A stretch of DNA of 64,000 nt from Bryoerythrophyllum caledonicum (Eukaryota; Streptophyta; Bryopsida; Pottiales; Pottiaceae), in NCBI GenBank assembly GCA_963971425.1, contig OZ020515.1, forward strand, positions 5,200,678 through 5,264,677, given 5' to 3'. Position 1 is the stretch's first letter. Each line of letters begins with the position of its first letter. Below are positions 47,647-59,485 of the stretch, one piece after another. A model generated the notes under the pieces. The model searched no databases. It saw only the letters and a list, made by a program, of their open reading frames with translations, and was not told the origin of the DNA. A program made the position numbers and the translations under genes.

Positions 47647-48024
47647 ATGGAGTTTCTTGATCTCAATCTCCCCATACAGGTCAGGTCTGATGGAAAATCT
47701 AGCGAGACGGTGCCACCAACCGTTGCGGATAATGGGGGAGCAGGGAGGAAATGGAGGCGTCAAGGGAGAAAGAAACCGGCTGGCGTGCATGAGAAGGGGG
47801 TGGAGGACCTTGATGCCGCGTTTAGATTTGGCCCGCCTACAGACTACCTGAAGAAACACGGTCACAAGGTTCTTCGGATGCGCGATTCGAAGAGGAAGCA
47901 ATCCAAGCTTATCGCCTACATTTCCTCAGATTGTAGGTCCAGGCTACTCGGTTTAGGCGGCGTAGGCAATAATCATCATCACCATCATCATCACCATCAA
48001 CGTGAAACCCTAAACCAGGCATGA
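47647..48024 (+). CDS. Hypothetical ORF with a polyhistidine run
   Basis: A 125-codon frame starting MEFLDLNLPIQVRSDGKSS. It is basic in the middle (GRKWRRQGRKKPAG) and ends with eight His from CAT/CAC codons. It lies ~400 bp ahead of the next frame in the same direction and could be its first exon or a separate gene. I recognise no domain. Higher GC than the surrounding DNA supports it as coding. Confidence 0.35.
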   Translation: MEFLDLNLPIQVRSDGKSSETVPPTVADNGGAGRKWRRQGRKKPAGVHEKGVEDLDAAFRFGPPTDYLKKHGHKVLRMRDSKRKQSKLIAYISSDCRSRLLGLGGVGNNHHHHHHHHQRETLNQA

Positions 48025-48393
48025 CAAAGTTTTGTGTGGCGGCACTATTTCCAACACTTTCGAACTATGTTTTTTGCCGTCTAGCGACATATCTAGGAAG
48101 TCCAAGCTCTGCGTCAGCGATCGCTGCTTCAAAACCTTGATTTCGCCGACTGCACTTTACGGTAAATTCCCTGCCTTTCATGCTTTTCATTTCATTCCAT
48201 TTTGGTAAGTTTTCTGTCATTCTTTCTTTCCATTTTTTTTCGGTGATGCACACAGTCCTTCTTCCATTCCATTTCAAATGTAGGGCGTTGGAAAGTAAGC
48301 TGTGTGAAGATGTAGGATATTTTGCAAACTGTCCAGGTTTTAGGATTTTAGGGTTTTAGGATTCCCGATAATCGTTTCGGGCGATAAGGTTTC
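48025..48393. other. Spacer or possible intron
   Basis: No coding feature is clear between the polyhistidine ORF and the next frame. Confidence 0.3.
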
Positions 48394-50595
48394 ATGTTCG
48401 GCAATGTCCTACCTCGCAGGACCGTAAAAATGCCGAAGCGGCCGGTGTGTTTCTGCAAGCCATTATTTGATGAGATCCCTCTGGAGAACAAGAAAGGGAT
48501 TCTGCCCACCTACAACGACAAAACGGGGAGGATCGAGCAGCTATTTGTCATTGAGAAGGACCAGATTTGGCGCGATAGTTGGGAGGTGATGGAGGCGAGG
48601 GACCTTATCCTGGAGCTGCATCTTCCGGACTCGCCCATCATACCGGCTGGACAAACCAGCCCCAAGCAGATTCTGTGCATACATTGCAACACGACGCACC
48701 AGAAGCACATGTTCAACCTCCACCGCAACCATCCATTGTGCGAAGGAAAGGGGAAGAAAGGCATGAAGATGCCGTTGTATCCCAATTTGGGAGTCAGGGA
48801 TGTGGCAAACTTTGTGGCACGACTTCGGGATTGCGGGTCGGAGGAAGAAGCCATTGAGGTTTTGCCACCATAGAGCTGATAGCCATAAAGAGGAGGCCTT
48901 GGAAGGTTGCCGATAATAAGGAGGAAGAGAAGAGTCGAGTCCCAAGTAAGCGCGGCAAGAGGGTTGCACAGGCGGCAGAGGAGAACCGTCCACAAAAGCG
49001 TACCGCGGCGCCTTCACGGAAAAGGCCTCCGCCCCCGAAAGCGGAGTCCAGTGACGATACTTCTTTGTCGGCAGAGTGGGGAGGAGATCTCAATACAGAT
49101 CACAAGTCCGATAACGTAGGCACTCTAGCTGTTTACGGCGACAAGGATGTTCTTCGGTCCGGAGATAATACCTCCAGGAATTCTGCTACCGATAATCCGG
49201 CATCCAGGTATCGAAGAAGAAGGTGGCAAAAGCTGAAGAAGCCACAAAAAAGGCAAGATTTGAAGAGTCCACGAAGAAGACAAAAGCCGTCAATCCCCCA
49301 GCAGTGGCGAAAAGGCTGACGAGAATGTCTGTGGACCAGATCGCTGCGGCGATAAGGCCTCGAGCCCCGGAGGCTGCACAGAGGCTGAGAGAGACCAGTA
49401 TTGCCGAGAGACCTTCTGACTCTGACATTGGCTTCGCCGATAACCTCGGCCGAGGTGGAATTTCGACAGCCGCTGACAATGGCCATGATACTTCGGGCAA
49501 GCGAAAAAGAAGGTGCGAATCCTGATAAGCGATTCACTCTGCCGATCAAAGGTAGAATGGAGCAAGATCTAGAATTGGAGAGGGCAGAAATGATACGGCA
49601 GGCACAGGAGGACGCTGAGCGCATTTTCCCGCTTCGGAGGGTCCTCTCCCCCGAAAGGAAGGTACCAATATTGCCGTTGTACCTACTCCTCAAGCATGGT
49701 CTGCTCGACAGTCTCACGATGGACAGTTTATCGAACGAATATGACCTCTTCAAATACGTCTTGGGTATGGTGGAGTCTAGAGGCCACCAGGGCAGGTTCT
49801 ACTAGGCTCTCGGTGCGTGCATTTCCAAAGAGGTCGGTTTCGCCGATAACGAGGTTTCGCTTCCACAGCTGACAACCCTTTGCAACCTGGCAAAGAATCA
49901 CATAAGCGGTGCGTCGGAAGAGCTTTGGAAAGAGGCAGTGACGGGAATGTGGGCATACATGACGCACGAGAAGGAGTGCGACGAGTATGTAGCTAGGCAT
50001 ACAGCCGAGGCGGAGACCACAAAGCGGTTAAGGGAGAAGTTAGTCTCCAACGAGATTCAGAAATTTGATGCCGAAAGGGCGGTGGAGAGAGAGGCTGTTC
50101 GGTGGGACTTCAACAACCTCTTCGGGTATTGCGCGATGAACGAATTTCTTCGACCATTCCTGCACCCACTGTCGTGGACGCACAACATTGACGAGGCTTG
50201 AGAGGTCGTGCACCGTCTAGCGCGGATTAGAATCAATCGTTTTCCGTCGCCGGCTCCAGCTATGCTGTTGAAGTGTAATTTTGTTTGCAATGGACTCTCT
50301 CGGGTGTAAGTTTTTCCTTCTCGCCACAAACTTGTCCCTTATCGTCCCTTATCGTCTCTTCTCGTCCCTTATCGTCTCATCTCGTCCCTTATTGTCTCTT
50401 CTCGTCCCTTATCGGCTGACGTGACTCCGTTGTTTTTTAGGGGCCGGAATATGTGCAACCCTAGCGTTATCCCCGGGCCTGCCAGCATTGCAATGTACGT
50501 GGACGCTCCAGAGACAAATTGGGATGGGCCGTCTCAAATGTACGAAGTCCTGAGTTCCTTCCTCTTCGGAAGGGACGCATCCGAAGAGCACCTCC
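48394..50595 (+). pseudogene. Gene of unknown function, 5' part, split by a retrotransposon
   Basis: ATGs at 48394 and 48430 open a frame beginning MPKRPVCFCKPLFDEIPLEN, with a possible zinc ligand set CIHCNTTHQKHMFNLHRNHP..C. It then continues through frame changes near 48860, 49208 and 49510 (each a one-base offset in or near a short run) into acidic/basic, then helical sequence (DLELERAEMIRQAQEDAERI, HLLxxLDSLTMDSL-like). In-frame TAG (49803) and TGA (50199) interrupt it without loss of frame. A good intron, GTAAGT at 50306 to TTTTTTAG at 50440, contains a ~20-bp TCGTCCCTTATCGTCTCTTC minisatellite. The next exon (from 50441, R-N-M-C-N-P-S-V) is cut at 50595 by the Gypsy element and resumes at 61762. 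The family is unknown. Confidence 0.5.
50591..50595. repeat. Target-site duplication CCTCC, left
   Basis: CCTCC directly precedes the left LTR and is repeated exactly at 61762-61766 after the right LTR. Five base pairs is the normal duplication for Ty3/Gypsy integrases. Confidence 0.95.
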
Positions 50596-52217
50596 TGTGA
50601 ACCAAAATTAACCCTATCTAATTTCATCCAACCTAAATTGCATGGATGAAACCCTAAACCTAATGGATGAAACCCTAAAACCTAATGGATGATATCATAA
50701 CACCTAATGGATGAAACCCTAAAACCTAATGGATGATCCCTAAAACCTAATGGATGAATTTCATTTGATGAGGTTAAGGTTAAAGACTTTAACCATACAA
50801 GGTAAAGTATAAGTAACTTGATATAGAAGTAAATAAATAAACAATGAAACTCAAGGGTAGAAGTAAGAAGTCAAAAATACACGATGAACATTCAAGGAGA
50901 ATAAAAATGCATGAAAAAACGTGCTCCGATCAAGGCAGCACACCCCTTGTTGCTAGAATCCCTATAACTTTGTCGTCGGTGATTGGATGTAAGCGAGCTT
51001 AGAGTCCCTGGAACCCTGACTTAAAGATCTACAAGCGTGCCAATTTTCAGCTCCAGAATCATTGTCGTTCGCTCGCACAGGTCCGTCGAAGTTGGTGAAC
51101 CGAATCAGGCCGACAGTAGCATCCCGGACACCAAAACCGCTGTAACTCTGTCTTCTATGCTTGGATTTGAGCGTGCTGGATGTCCACAAAAAGCCAACTT
51201 CAAGGGCTACATCTCCTGAAAAAATAGACTCCAAAGTCGTCGTGGTCCGCCGGCAATGGCCCTCCAAAGTCGATGCTCTAATTCTGCCAAGGCAGCAGAC
51301 CTCTTTCTACAAATTATCCTATAACTCCTTTGTCACTGCTCCAAATGGAGCGTGCTTAGTATCTCTCCAAAACTAACAATAAGATCTAACTACTGCTAAA
51401 ATATCAAGTCCTAACTCTAAGTATCCATTTAGCTAAATAAGATTATTCGCAGCCTAAAAAATAAGAGGGAAATAATAAGAAGTTTTGGCATAGCTTCGCC
51501 CAAGGCAAAAAGAGAGAGAGGGAGAGTGGCCACCCATGCCTCTTATCCAAGTGGGAGGGGGCCCAAGGGTGGCGGCCACATCCCTATCCTTGAATCTAAC
51601 AATCCCTAATCAAGATCAAGGGCCCACGATCACCTAAGCCCTAAACTCGATTTTAGGGCTGAACATGCCTATATCTACCAAACTAATAGGATTTGAGCAA
51701 AACTAACACCACCAATGTGTTCAAAACACACTTTAACCCGAAGATTGATTATTCACAAGTCCAAATCCGAGTTCTAGATCATTAAAAACCAAGTAGTTTA
51801 CTTTAAGCGTTAAATCTACTTGCTACTAGTTTTTTTTTTTTTTTTTTCTTATCTTCTATTTTTTCTCTTTTCACAATAACATAAGTGCCATACAATTGAG
51901 GTTCTAATATAACTTTTCCACTAACTGAATTAAATACTAAACTACTAACTTGAATTACCTAGAACAAAATACTAATTCTAATTCACTAATGGGTTTCTAT
52001 GTCTCTTTTGCTTTTCACAAGTCTAATTTCCTATTAATAACTCTAATTTTGCCCTCCACACTAATTTAAGGCTACGTGGAGTCCAGTTAACTAACCTTTA
52101 CTAATAACACACTAGAAGGCGCTACTAACTACTAATCTAACTACTAATTGAAATAAACAAGACAGTTCTCCACTAACTAATCACTAACTAATATTGTGGC
52201 GCTTTTGAGCGCTCACA
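50596..52217 (-). repeat. 3' LTR of the Gypsy element
   Basis: 1,622 bp. Compared with the other LTR I see only a handful of substitutions (for example CATCCCGG/CACCCCGG and GTGGCG/GTGACG) and one missing 23-bp unit in the AACCCTAAAACCTAATGGATG minisatellite near 50650-50760. Such similarity means a recent insertion. The ORFs inside (51037-51219, 51161-51376, 50962-51267) are duplicated in the other LTR and are not genes. The internal side lacks a clear polypurine tract. Confidence 0.95.
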
Positions 52218-52387
52218 TATGGCGGCCATCTGGGACGACTAACAGGAGAGATACCCAACATTGGGCACACGATCAAATTTTTTTTTATTTTTTTTTAATT
52301 TTTTTTTTGTTTTATAGTTTTTATATGTAAGAGAGCTATCATAAAAACTAAAGCTATCTATATTAGAAGAGTTGGGAAGTTTTGCGC

Positions 52388-53047
52388 CTACGGATGATGC
52401 AGAAATCGCAGCGTACGGTGTGTCATATCTCCGACCTGTGCCGCTAAGTCTGCCTCCGATAGCTCCCTTGGATGACCCAACAACCAGCGATGATGGCCCC
52501 AGTGTGTCGCCCCCTCTTGTGGTGGAATTGGAGGCCTAAAAGCTCCCCAATATTGATCATCGTTAGGACCCTCATAAGTAGCCTTGAAGTATCGGATTGG
52601 GCCCTCTTGCTCGGTTCTACCAACCCATAAAAATTGACCTAGCACTCTAGCTTGTCCAGGTAACAAATTGCCTACATAAAGCACTTCATTTCTGGTTGAT
52701 GCTGAAGGTTCCGGTCTGTCCGCAACTCGCATCGGCAAGGGTGGAAATAAAGGTGGATGCGGACTCAAAGGACCCCTTCCCCTCTGACCGAAGTTGGATG
52801 GGGCATTCAACCGCCGACGTTGTGCCGGAGGTAGTGGAAGTAAATCGACTTGTGATGGTTCACGCCACCTACTATGAGGGGAAGGAGGTTGGATCAATGA
52901 TATTTCTCTATCTGGAAGGTCTGCAAGTGATAGCTCTAGACTCTGGTTACTAGCTAACGGTTGAACACCCTCACTAGTTGAAGGTTGTTCACCGGTATCT
53001 GCCTCACCAGCCGAGCCCGAGGATCGGAACCATACGGTATTTGACAT
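52388..53047 (-). CDS. Extra ORF between pol and the 3' LTR
   Basis: 219 codons, same strand as gag-pol, in the position where some plant Gypsy elements carry an additional or env-like gene. The protein has no signal peptide and no membrane segment, so it is not env-like. It begins MSNTVWFRSSGSAGEADTGE, is Pro/Arg-rich (PPLFPPLPMRVADRP) and has a more structured C-terminal half (YVGNLLPGQARVLGQFLWVG; YWGAFRPPIPP; GHHRWLLGHPREL). The C-terminus resembles the ORF at 2930-3361. Function unknown; nucleic-acid or coat association is only a guess. It is intact in this copy. Confidence 0.6.
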   Translation of the reverse strand: MSNTVWFRSSGSAGEADTGEQPSTSEGVQPLASNQSLELSLADLPDREISLIQPPSPHSRWREPSQVDLLPLPPAQRRRLNAPSNFGQRGRGPLSPHPPLFPPLPMRVADRPEPSASTRNEVLYVGNLLPGQARVLGQFLWVGRTEQEGPIRYFKATYEGPNDDQYWGAFRPPIPPQEGATHWGHHRWLLGHPRELSEADLAAQVGDMTHRTLRFLHHP

Positions 53048-53388
53048 ATCGACAGAAGCTACGCTTAGAACTAAGAATGAGTAGAGAGAAAATAAGAGAG
53101 GATAAGATGAGAGGTGTGGAGGAAGTGGTAAGGATGAGAAGCCATCGCTCTTGCACCAACTTATACTAAGTTTATACTTCTAAATTTACAACCACAGTGC
53201 CATTGTGATTTTTCCCTGACACCAGTCGTGGATACTTATCCTAAAAGATAAGGCCATCGTGGATGGACATGGTTGAGCTAGGATTGGCATCCTATAATTG
53301 GCTCAACTAATAATGTATGTTGCCAAGGTAGGTAGACTTTAACTGACCTTCTAGAACGCGGAAACTCCTAGATTAGACTTCTACATCA

Positions 53389-56300
53389 TCACATCTTGTA
53401 TTCCTTGCATCGATTACCAGAAGTCCTCGTCGGAAATACTTCTCCGTTCAATGTTTGAAGCTGAACGGAGTTGTTCGGATAAGCCTCCACCACCAAATAA
53501 GGACCCATCCAGACTGCATCAAACTTACCAGGAAAATCAAGTTTCCTGGCATCTTGTAACATTACCAACATACCCGGCAAGAGGATGCGTGTTTTGTACC
53601 TTTTATCAAAGGCCAACTTCCTCCTACGCTGGATAGTTTCTATGTGTTGAGCACTTGCCCTGTGAGACTCATCCAGGCTCTCTAGCATCTCCAATCTTTC
53701 AATCAAAGATGGCGCCATTGTCATCCTCTCATCAATAGCTACCCGAAGAGATTGAACCTCAAACTCAATAGGAAGAATTGACTCCACCCCATAAACCAAG
53801 GAAAATGGAGTGGCTTTTGTGGTCACCTTGTAGGTGGTCCGATATGCCTACAAGGCAGCAGAGAGTTCGGTGTCCCAATCCCTCTTTGAATCGTGGACCG
53901 TCTTCCTCAAAATATTCACCAAAGTCTGATTCACCCTCTCTGTATTACCATTGGTTTGGGGGTAATATGGTGTAGTCATTCGGTGGTTGATATCAAACCT
54001 CTCGGTCATTGACTCAATCACGGAGTTTAGGAAATGAGTGCCACGATCACTAATGAGGATTTTGGGGCACCCAAACCTTGTGATGACATTCTCAAACAAA
54101 AAATTGGCTGCATGAACCACGTCATTAGCCTTTACAGCCTTAGCCTCAGCCCATTTGGTGAGGTACTCTGTGGCCACAATGATGTGCTTCATCCCACGAG
54201 AAGAATTGGGATGAACTTCTCCAATGTAGTCAATGCCCCACTTTTCAAATGGGGCAAGTGGCAAGGAGATATGTAACGGCATCGCCATGTGCAAATCGTT
54301 CTTTGCATACCTTTGACAAGCGTCACAACACTTGGCATAATCATGGGCATCTTGAAACATCGTGGGCCAAAAGTATCCCGCCCTCAAGGCTTTCTGTGCG
54401 GTCAATCTCCCAGCAAAGTGTCCCCCGCATGCGCTGTCATGGCATGCTGCTAAGATCTTGGGCACTTCCTTTTCAATGACACAACGTCGCAATAAACCGT
54501 CCACTCCTCGACGATACAACCGGTGGCCCACAATGGCAAAGTGACGGCTATTCACCCTCACCTTGCGACGCTCATGATGTGACAGCTCTTCAGGCAGTTG
54601 TTGAGTGGCTAAGAACTGGGCAATGTGGTCATACCACTTGGGTCTGGAGGTGACAGTGAACAGCTCTTCATCTACCAATCCATCCTCAATTGGAGTTGAA
54701 CCCACAGTCTCATTTAACCTAGACAAGTGGTCTGCTTGATTATGGATCTTGCCAGGCTTGTACTCCACCTTGTAGTCAAACTCCTCCAAAAGAAGAACCC
54801 AACAAGCAATCCTACCACTCAAATCTGCCTTGTTTACTAGATACTTGATTGCCATATGGTCCACAAAGAAAACCACCGGATTTAGAAGGAGGTAATGGCC
54901 GAATTTCTTTACAGAAAACACCATAGCCAAGCATTCACGCTCCGTGGTGGTGTAGTTTTTCTCCGCAGCGTTCAATTGCTTGCTAGCAAAAGCTATGGGA
55001 AGGTCCTTCTTAGTATCTCCATTTGGTTGGCATAAAGCACTACCCACTGCCACTGCAGAAGCGTCACAATAGACATGGAAGGGCATATTCCAATTGGGAG
55101 GCCTCAAAACCGGGTAAGAGCTCAAGGCATTTTTGAGCCACTGAAGTGTTGTCTCACACTCCTCCGTCCATTCAAACTTCACTAACTTCCTTTGAAGCCG
55201 TGTGATGGGGATTGTGCGTGTAGCGTAATCTGGGATCAGCTCCCTATACCAGCTGATATGGCCTAACAACCTTTCCACTCCCTTCACATTCACAGGTGCA
55301 ACTAAGTATGTGATAACCGCTACCTTCTCCGGGTCAGGCTCTCTGCCATCCTTGGAAACTACATACCCCAAGGTGATGCCCTTGAGAACTGCTAAGAATA
55401 ATTTCTCCGGATTGAGAGCTATTCCGGCCTTTTTACACCGTTCGAAGGCTTCTCTCACGCACTCCAAGTGAGATTCAACATGAGATTGAGTGCTGAAATC
55501 ATCTATGAATACTGTCATAGACTTGTGAAGCAAGTCTGAGAAGGCATAAGTCATGGCCCTCTGAAAGGCTGATGGGGCGTTGCAAAGCTCAAATGGCATC
55601 ACCAAGAAGATGAAGGTACCCCAAGAGGTGGTGAAGGCTGTCTTGTGTCTATCTTCAGGTGCAATAGACACCTGGTTGTATCCTGAGTAGCCATCCATGA
55701 AGGTGTACATCTCATGGCCAGCAACTTCATCCAAGATACTATTGATGAATGGAAGAGGGAAGTGATCCTTCTGAGTGCTTTTGTTCAGCTTCCGGTAATC
55801 AATGCATACCCTCAGTTTACCATTCTTCTTCTTTACCAAAACCATGGGTGAAACCCAATCTGTAATCTCCACAGGTATAATAAATCCAGCTTGGAGCAGT
55901 TTCTCCAGTTCAGCCTTGACTACCAACTGCAGCTGAGGGTTCATCCGACGCTCCTTCTGACCTACAGGGATGGCTCCGGGGATTAAAGGAATTCGGTGTT
56001 GAGCTATTTCTGGAGGTATATCCTTGAGATCTTTGTATGACCAAGCAAAGATATCTCTATACTCCATCACCAGTTCCTTGTACATGGAAACCTCCTTGTT
56101 GCTTAGATTGACTCCAACCTTGATATTCCGAGTCTCTTCTCCATTGCGAGACACATCAAGGTATTTCCAATCAGATTGAAGCACATGGGACTGTTCTGTA
56201 GGGCCTCTATACCAGTCCTCGGGGATGGGTGGATAACCAATGACTCCTCCACCCACTATCATGCCTGAAGAAGTCTTCTTGAAGTGGAGGGGAGGCCTCA

Positions 56301-58203
56301 ACTGTTCTTCATCGTTGAGGATCTCAATATCCTCCTCGATCGTCCCATCCATATTCATGGTATAGGATTCTTCTGATATAATCACATCCTTGTGGTTTAT
56401 CTCCACTTCACTGAACATGGCTACCCCCTCAATCCAATTCACTGTTTCCACTACCTCTGATTCTGTGTCAGGGTATTTCTCTAACCATTCTGCAAACTCT
56501 TCATCTCCTTGCCAATGATAGAAACTAGGACCTAAACAACATGCAAGGGGTTGTCCACCCAATGTTGTCCTTGGGTTAGGCAGCTGCTGCTTGGACTCAA
56601 GTTGATGAAGGTCTTGAGGGACCTCAGAGACATCATTGTCCGATGAGTCACTAGATCCAATAGTAAACTGAGTTTGAGAAGCTCTAATCTTTACTTTGGT
56701 TCTGTTGTGAGTTGGACCAAAGGATATGTGAGGCTTGTCCCCACCCCAATTAACTACCGCCTCTGCCGCTCTCAACCAAGGTCGCCCCAAGAGCAAGGGG
56801 AAGGACTCTTTCAAAGAGTGAGTCTGGATGACGTGAATTGTTAAGGTGTACACTTCACCCCCTACCATCACTTGACAATCCTTGATTTGGCCTACAGGCC
56901 TTGCAGGACTTTGATTAGCCATGCTAATCACAATGGAAGATGGTCCCGTAAAGCTTAGCCCAAGCTTCTCCATGGTTTGCAAGGGCATGATATTCAAGCT
57001 ACTACCGCCGTCCACTAGTGTGTGTGGTAACACCTTGTCCACAATGACTGCCTCTACCTCCACAGCTTTGACCTCTGCTACCTTGTTAAGTGCATGAGCC
57101 CTAGCTGCCACCTTGACCTTGGATTTCCTTCGAGGTCTAGTAGGTAGCTTAGTCTTGAGCAGCTTCTGGATCTCCGGTGACAACTCCAACAATTGGGCTA
57201 TGGTAATATCCGCCTTCATTCGACTCAAGTCCTCCCACAAATCATAGGAACGGCGTGATGACACCTTTTTGGGTCCTTGAGGTGGCAGCCTCTCTGAATC
57301 GGGCACTCGGGGTCCTTCCCAATCATCCGCTTCTTCATCTTGTTTATGACTTGGTATTGGAAAGGGGTAATCTTCTTACAAGGGATGGAAATTCAAAGGA
57401 ACTCCCTCCTTGACTTGGATTGCCTTGGCGGCTTTCCGTGCTACCTCCTTTATCTCGGAGTATCTAGGAGGACTATTAGTGGTGGAAGAATCCTCCTCCT
57501 CTTCTATGACCTCCGGTATAGGCCCCATAGACCTTGTCATGATAGCCAAAGATGGAACCACCATAGAACTACCACCCTTTGAAGTAGAATGGGTAATGAA
57601 ATTGGACTCTGGCGTCAGATTTTCAATGACCACAGAAGTTGTAAGGGGTGGCGGTCCATATCCTTCTTCGGTGGTCTGACTCAAGTATCTCACATCTTGT
57701 GAGTGTTGGTTGCCACCTTGATTCTGATTCAGTGGAATAAATTGGGCCTTGGTTTGCAAACCACCTGGAGCTTGCTGGGTTTGCCTATTGGCATTGTAAT
57801 CGTAGTATAGGTTTGGAGGCCTAACATCATTTGGATGTGGAGGCTGCCTAGCTCCCCGTTGTTGATCCACAGCCTGTTGTGGATAGTTACCAGGTGGATG
57901 TGGTAGCACAATAACCTTGTCAGGTCTTCTACACACATGCGTGGGGTGGTTGCCTCCACAGTTCCCACACACGACCTGGTTCTCAATCCAACACTCCCCA
58001 GGGGGGTGTTTCTTGCCACAAAAGGAATGGACCTCGTTCCTAGCCCTATCGTGGCTGTTGTAACCTTGGCTGCCACTTTGGTAACCTTGACTCTTGTGAG
58101 GTGGCACATACAATTGAGGCGGAGGAGGTGGTGCGTAATGCACGTGATGAGCTTGGTAGAACTGTGAGGTGTGCCCGGCCTGACCACACCTTGTACACCA
58201 CAA
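53389..58203 (-). pseudogene. pol and zinc-knuckle part of gag-pol, two internal stops
   Basis: From 58203 the frame gives a damaged knuckle (CTRCGQAGHTSQFY, last Cys replaced by Tyr) and a good one (CGNCGGNHPTHVC). TAA at 57376 follows. The next 1,152 codons hold a retropepsin motif (TLVDGGSSLN, about residue 97), RT (LRVCIDYRKLNK near 497; active site VFIDDFS near 600, F-I-D-D), RNase H (FHVYCDAS near 745; Q-A-D-H-L-S-R-L near 868) and integrase, with an HHCC-type zinc module (CHDSACGGHF...CCDACQRY) and catalytic D, D, E in WGIDYIG, ISDRGTHF and NTERVNQ. TAG at 53848 interrupts the frame where family members have Trp before AYRT; the frame resumes as AYRTTYKVTTKATPFSLVYG to 53389. RT has E in place of the usual G in MPFELCNAP. 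All stops are single transitions. Confidence 0.9.
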
Positions 58204-58221
58204 AGTGGATGGATGCTTCCC

Positions 58222-59481
58222 TTACTCAATGGCTAGAGGAATTGGGTTAGGATTGTGGTTCCTCATCAATGCAACCATCTGTTCAGTCATCTGGTTCATC
58301 TGTTGAACCATACGATCATGGAACCCACGTTGGGTGTCCTCGATCTCCTTCTTTATTTCTTCTGTCCAGTTCCGCTCTGGAAGCGCCAGTATGGGTGTCT
58401 GAATCTGCACTGGTGTCACCACGAGTGGTGCCACTAGTCTAGGCTGTTCCGGGTTTGACCCATATCTCATAGGTATAGGAATTCCTCCACGAGCTGGTGG
58501 ATAAGATGGTGCAGGATTCTGAGCATAAATAGGAATGAAACTCGGAATCTTCTCCCCTTCACGCCTCCACAACCGCTCTTGCTCCTTGTTAACTTGCTCC
58601 ACGCGCCTAGCCGCTTCCTTAGCACCCGTTAAACTTGCTGGCTGAGAGTTTAAGATCTCTCTGATGACCTTTTCATCAGTAAATCCTTGCAAAAAGAAGT
58701 GTTTAAGAGTATCATTGTCCAACAATGTACCCACAAATCGGGTCACCACCCACTCAAACCTACGGATATAGGATGTGATGACCTCATCCATGCCCTGTCT
58801 AATTGATGACAAGACAGTCAAGGCTGCACTCTGGCCCACCTCTAGCCGGAACTCTTCCAAAAATGCCGCCTGAAGTGCATTCCAATCCGCGAAGGTATTG
58901 GCTGCATGGTTGCGGTACCATGCGTAGGCACTACCTTTCAAAGTATTGGGAAACCACACCAAATAATAGCCAGGCTCTGAAACCAAGGAGGTCGTGAGAA
59001 TCTCGATGAACCTCTCCACGTGTGATGAAGGGTCTTCATCCCTTGAACCTGTGAACACGGGGAGGTTGGGTGGAACCGATTGTGAAGCCAACCCTGCAGG
59101 AAACACTATGGGTAAACCCCTGGGTTGCACCAAAGGGTTTATAAGCCTAGCCACTGGGCCTTGGTCCCCTCCACTACATGTGCTCATCGCTTCTGCTCCT
59201 TGATCCACCACTAACTCTATAATTGGGACACTACCTCGAGTACCAGGGTCGATGACGTCCAACGCCTCCACGTCTACCTCTTCTATAAAATCTCCTCCTA
59301 CAAGTTTTCGGGATGTTGCAGATACGTTGGCTTCCTGTTCAACACCACTTCCTTGTCCGTCTAGCCCCACTCTATCCTCAGAAGTCCTCCGGTCTTGGTC
59401 ACTCCCTCCACGAGGCCTCCGGGATCTATGGTCTAATCCAGGTAGAAGGTTGGGGATAGAGGATCGGGTGCGCAGTTGCAT
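58222..59481 (-). CDS. Gag capsid protein of the Gypsy element
   Basis: 419 codons from ATG 59481. After an acidic, low-complexity N-terminus (to about residue 145) comes a Retrotrans_gag domain: FTGSRDEDPSSHVERFIEIL, LKGSAYAWYRNHA, FADWNALQAAFLEEFRL, ITSYIRRFEWVVTRF. A coiled segment (AARRVEQVNKEQERLWRRE) and a Pro-rich spacer follow. It ends at TAA (58222-58224); the codons after the stop continue in the same frame straight into the zinc knuckles. So the stop either separates capsid from nucleocapsid by mutation, or is read through at low rate. The former is more likely, because two more stops lie downstream. Confidence 0.9.
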   Translation of the reverse strand: MQLRTRSSIPNLLPGLDHRSRRPRGGSDQDRRTSEDRVGLDGQGSGVEQEANVSATSRKLVGGDFIEEVDVEALDVIDPGTRGSVPIIELVVDQGAEAMSTCSGGDQGPVARLINPLVQPRGLPIVFPAGLASQSVPPNLPVFTGSRDEDPSSHVERFIEILTTSLVSEPGYYLVWFPNTLKGSAYAWYRNHAANTFADWNALQAAFLEEFRLEVGQSAALTVLSSIRQGMDEVITSYIRRFEWVVTRFVGTLLDNDTLKHFFLQGFTDEKVIREILNSQPASLTGAKEAARRVEQVNKEQERLWRREGEKIPSFIPIYAQNPAPSYPPARGGIPIPMRYGSNPEQPRLVAPLVVTPVQIQTPILALPERNWTEEIKKEIEDTQRGFHDRMVQQMNQMTEQMVALMRNHNPNPIPLAIE

Positions 59482-59485
59482 CTAA

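Noticed and set aside
47155..47901. Two large overlapping ORFs on opposite strands
   Set aside because: GC-rich DNA keeps several frames open here. Neither has recognisable motifs, and one runs through the hairpin.
50962..51376. Genes inside the LTRs
   Set aside because: The same ORFs recur at 60505-60919 in the other LTR and have no domain; they are untranslated LTR sequence.
52388..53047. env-like gene
   Set aside because: No signal peptide, no membrane segment and no glycosylation-rich outer domain are visible.
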